This document shows, in pieces, positions 62,348 to 64,000 of a stretch of 64,000 nt of DNA. The first letter of the stretch is position 1. The number at the start of each line of letters is the position of its first letter. The translations under genes and the position numbers were made by a program. The stretch covers positions 1,674,001 to 1,738,000 of the forward strand of contig NZ_KZ614149.1 of assembly GCF_002886255.1 (NCBI RefSeq), written 5' to 3'. The stretch comes from Alteribacillus bidgolensis (GTDB taxonomy: Bacteria; Bacillota; Bacilli; Bacillales; Marinococcaceae). The notes below the pieces were generated by a model that was not told the origin of the DNA, did no database searches, and worked only from the letters and a program-made list of their open reading frames with translations.

Positions 62348-62384
62348 TCAAAAAAGAACGGGCTGTCTATAACCCGCTCTTTTC
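62348..62384 (-). terminator. Terminator of the rhodanese gene
   Basis: AAAAGAACGGGCT and AGCGGGTTCTTTT-type arms (GAGCGGG, CCCGTTC) on the minus strand, followed by TTTTTTG. Confidence 0.82.
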
Positions 62385-62385
62385 C

Positions 62386-62760
62386 TTACCTCTTATTATA
62401 TAATTGTTCAATTTCTTCCACCGGGTTTTCCATGCCAGTTTCCGTTTCATTATCCCAAGCCAGCATGCCTCCAGCAAAATTTTTCACGTTAACAATCCCG
62501 TTATCTTTAAAATAAAGAGCTGTGTGATGGCTTCTGCTTCCACTTCTGCAAACGAGAACATAACTTTCATCTTTTTTGATCTGGTCAATGACCTCCGGGA
62601 CTTGATTCATTGGAAGCAGCGGCACCCCCGGTATATGTCCTTCTATATATTCCGAAGGTTCTCTTACATCAATAATAATCGGCGATTTTTCTTCTGTTTC
62701 ATACAAACGTTTTAATTCTTCCTTTTCAATCTGTTCGATGCCCTCTAAATCATATGCCAT
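62386..62760 (-). CDS. Rhodanese-domain sulfurtransferase
   Basis: A single-domain rhodanese of 124 residues. The active-site loop is CRSGSRSH (Cys about 85) in YVLVCRSGSRSHHTALYF, with IIIDVREPSEYIEGHIPGV before it and NFAGGMLAWDNE after. Persulfide-carrying enzyme of the YqhL type. The partner is unknown. Its start at 62760 has AGAGGGA upstream. It is 39 bases from the AI-2E-type gene on the same strand. Confidence 0.87.
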   Translation of the reverse strand: MAYDLEGIEQIEKEELKRLYETEEKSPIIIDVREPSEYIEGHIPGVPLLPMNQVPEVIDQIKKDESYVLVCRSGSRSHHTALYFKDNGIVNVKNFAGGMLAWDNETETGMENPVEEIEQLYNKR

Positions 62761-62799
62761 GTTTATCCCTCTCTTTTAGGTTAAATCATCATCAGGCGG

Positions 62800-63882
62800 C
62801 TAAGTTCTTAATTTTAACAACCGGTAGGTGTGACTGACAAATACTTTCGCAACGGCGTACGTCGGTACGGCAAGCAGCAGTCCGACAATACCGGCAAAAC
62901 GTGCAGCTACAAGCAATAATAAAATAATAGTTAAAGGATGAATTTGCAGTTTTCTTCCCATTACTTGCGGCGAGATGAAATTGCTTTCAATCTGCTGGAC
63001 AATTACTACAACAATGATAACAAGTAAAGCCATAAATGGCGAATCAAGCAAACCAACAATGACGCCCGGAAACGTTCCAATCCACGGACCAATAAACGGA
63101 ATAATATTGGTAAACATCGCTACGGCTGCCAAAACAAGCGGATAATCTAAACCGATAATAACATAGCCGATGTAGACACAAATTCCTACAAAAAAACTAA
63201 CAATAATTTGCCCTTGTATATAAGAGCTTAACGCCGTATCCATATCACTTAAAATGCGGCGGCCTTCTTTTTCTTGTTTGGCCGGAAGAAGTCGTAAAAT
63301 AAACTCTGGCGCCTTTTCACCTTCTTTCAGCATATAGAAAAGAATAAATGGAAGGATAATAATCACAATGACAACACTAGTTATCATCCCAACGACACTA
63401 GCAATGTTGCTGCCTAAATTAGATAACGCTTCGTTAGCGTATTCTGCTGCTCGAGATGTAACTTCACTCCACGAAAATCCTTCCATTTCATCAAGGAATC
63501 GATTAAACCACTCCTGGTTCTGAAGTTCCACAATCATACGCTGCGCTTCATTAATAAGACGCGGCGCATTATTGACCAGACCAGTAAATTGGTTTTGAAG
63601 AGCAGGCCCGACAAGCAAAATTAAGAAGGTAAGAATGCCTGCTGTGGATAAGTATATAATCAAAATAGAAAGACCTCTTGGTATTTTCAGCTTTCCAGAC
63701 AGCAAGTGTACGACTGGACGAAATAAATAAAACAAAACACCTGCAATAATAATTGGAGCAAATAAAGTCGACACCAGCACGACAATAGGCTGAAAAATAA
63801 AGTCCACCAGCGTGCCTAAGTATACAATAAGCAGTAACAATATAATTCCGTAACAAACGTGAAAAAACTTCCCTTGAGGCAT
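62800..63882 (-). CDS. AI-2E family transporter (permease PerM/YtvI type)
   Basis: A 360-residue membrane protein with 7-8 helices: FHVCYGIILLLLIVYLGTLV near the N-terminus, VLFYLFRPVVHLL, and the C-terminal cluster with the family motif FIGPWIGTFPGVIVGLLDSP and LQIHPLTIILLLLVAARFAG. The family includes cation/proton antiporters as well as autoinducer-2 exporters, so the substrate is unclear. ATG at 63882 after GGTGATGAG. The gene is complete within the window. Confidence 0.87.
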   Translation of the reverse strand: MPQGKFFHVCYGIILLLLIVYLGTLVDFIFQPIVVLVSTLFAPIIIAGVLFYLFRPVVHLLSGKLKIPRGLSILIIYLSTAGILTFLILLVGPALQNQFTGLVNNAPRLINEAQRMIVELQNQEWFNRFLDEMEGFSWSEVTSRAAEYANEALSNLGSNIASVVGMITSVVIVIIILPFILFYMLKEGEKAPEFILRLLPAKQEKEGRRILSDMDTALSSYIQGQIIVSFFVGICVYIGYVIIGLDYPLVLAAVAMFTNIIPFIGPWIGTFPGVIVGLLDSPFMALLVIIVVVIVQQIESNFISPQVMGRKLQIHPLTIILLLLVAARFAGIVGLLLAVPTYAVAKVFVSHTYRLLKLRT

Positions 63883-64000
63883 CTCATCACCACATCATTT
63901 AAATTTCGCATCCTGATTATATCATAATGTTATTCAAAAACATTGTCGACATGATGGATGCTTTTTTATTTCCCTTCCCTGTTTGAACCAAAAGGCTTCA

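Overview
The window looks like chromosome of a spore-forming Bacillaceae species (Bacillota). Gene order from fabI at the left to the argC operon at the right follows, in reverse, the Bacillus subtilis order from memory: fabI, prpE, yjbO/N/M/L/K/J/I/H, pepF, coiA, mecA, spx, yjbC, trpS, yjbA, fabF, fabHA, comZ, med, argF, carB, carA, argD, argB, argJ, argC, then yitV/yitT/BsuPI-like genes. Spore markers (a Tlp-like protein, a YjcZ-like peptide) support a spore former. Acidic proteins and a DHH-CBS-nucleotidyltransferase fusion, which I associate with the B. halodurans type, suggest a halophile or alkaliphile. That last point is inference.

Layout. 1-4.7 kb: small membrane and spore-type proteins, then glcT-ptsG with an RNA antiterminator/terminator leader. 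4.7-5.6 kb: a gene-free repeat block containing a 112/113-bp tandem repeat. 5.7-20.4 kb: the fabI to yjbC block, with NAD kinase, small alarmone synthetase, the proteolysis regulators MecA, Spx and SpxH, and competence gene coiA. 20.6-28.6 kb: a lineage-specific stretch with a predicted glycosidase, a UbiD decarboxylase, an HD hydrolase, a dehydrogenase/YciI pair, a Mn2+ riboswitch-controlled cation exchanger, Tlp and a thioredoxin-like protein. 28.6-37.3 kb: a decayed glycosyltransferase, trpS, yjbA, a probable tRNA A-adding enzyme, an LCP protein and a frameshifted membrane gene. 37.4-41.6 kb: fabH-fabF, comZ and med. 42.3-51.9 kb: argCJBD-carAB-argF, read leftward from one promoter carrying an ARG-box-like site. 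52.3-54.7 kb: ctaG, sco and a lipoprotein redoxin interrupted by UGA. 54.9-64 kb: HAD, GNAT, a regulator divergent from azlCD, BsuPI-like, YitT, YitV, rhodanese and AI-2E-type transporter genes.

The most notable observation is the redoxin at 52328-52831. Its reading frame is broken only by a TGA at the first position of a CxxC-type motif (UGHC). A 6-bp perfect stem-loop starts 15 nt after the TGA, close to the geometry of bacterial SECIS elements. This makes it a candidate selenoprotein, lying just downstream of a Sco copper/thiol protein. Other points of interest are the Mn2+ riboswitch on a CaCA exchanger, the two pseudogenes, several short genes (28-57 aa), and a five-copy dispersed repeat.

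No rRNA, tRNA, CRISPR array, transposase or phage gene was recognised. Product names come from recognising protein sequence by eye; no database search was run.
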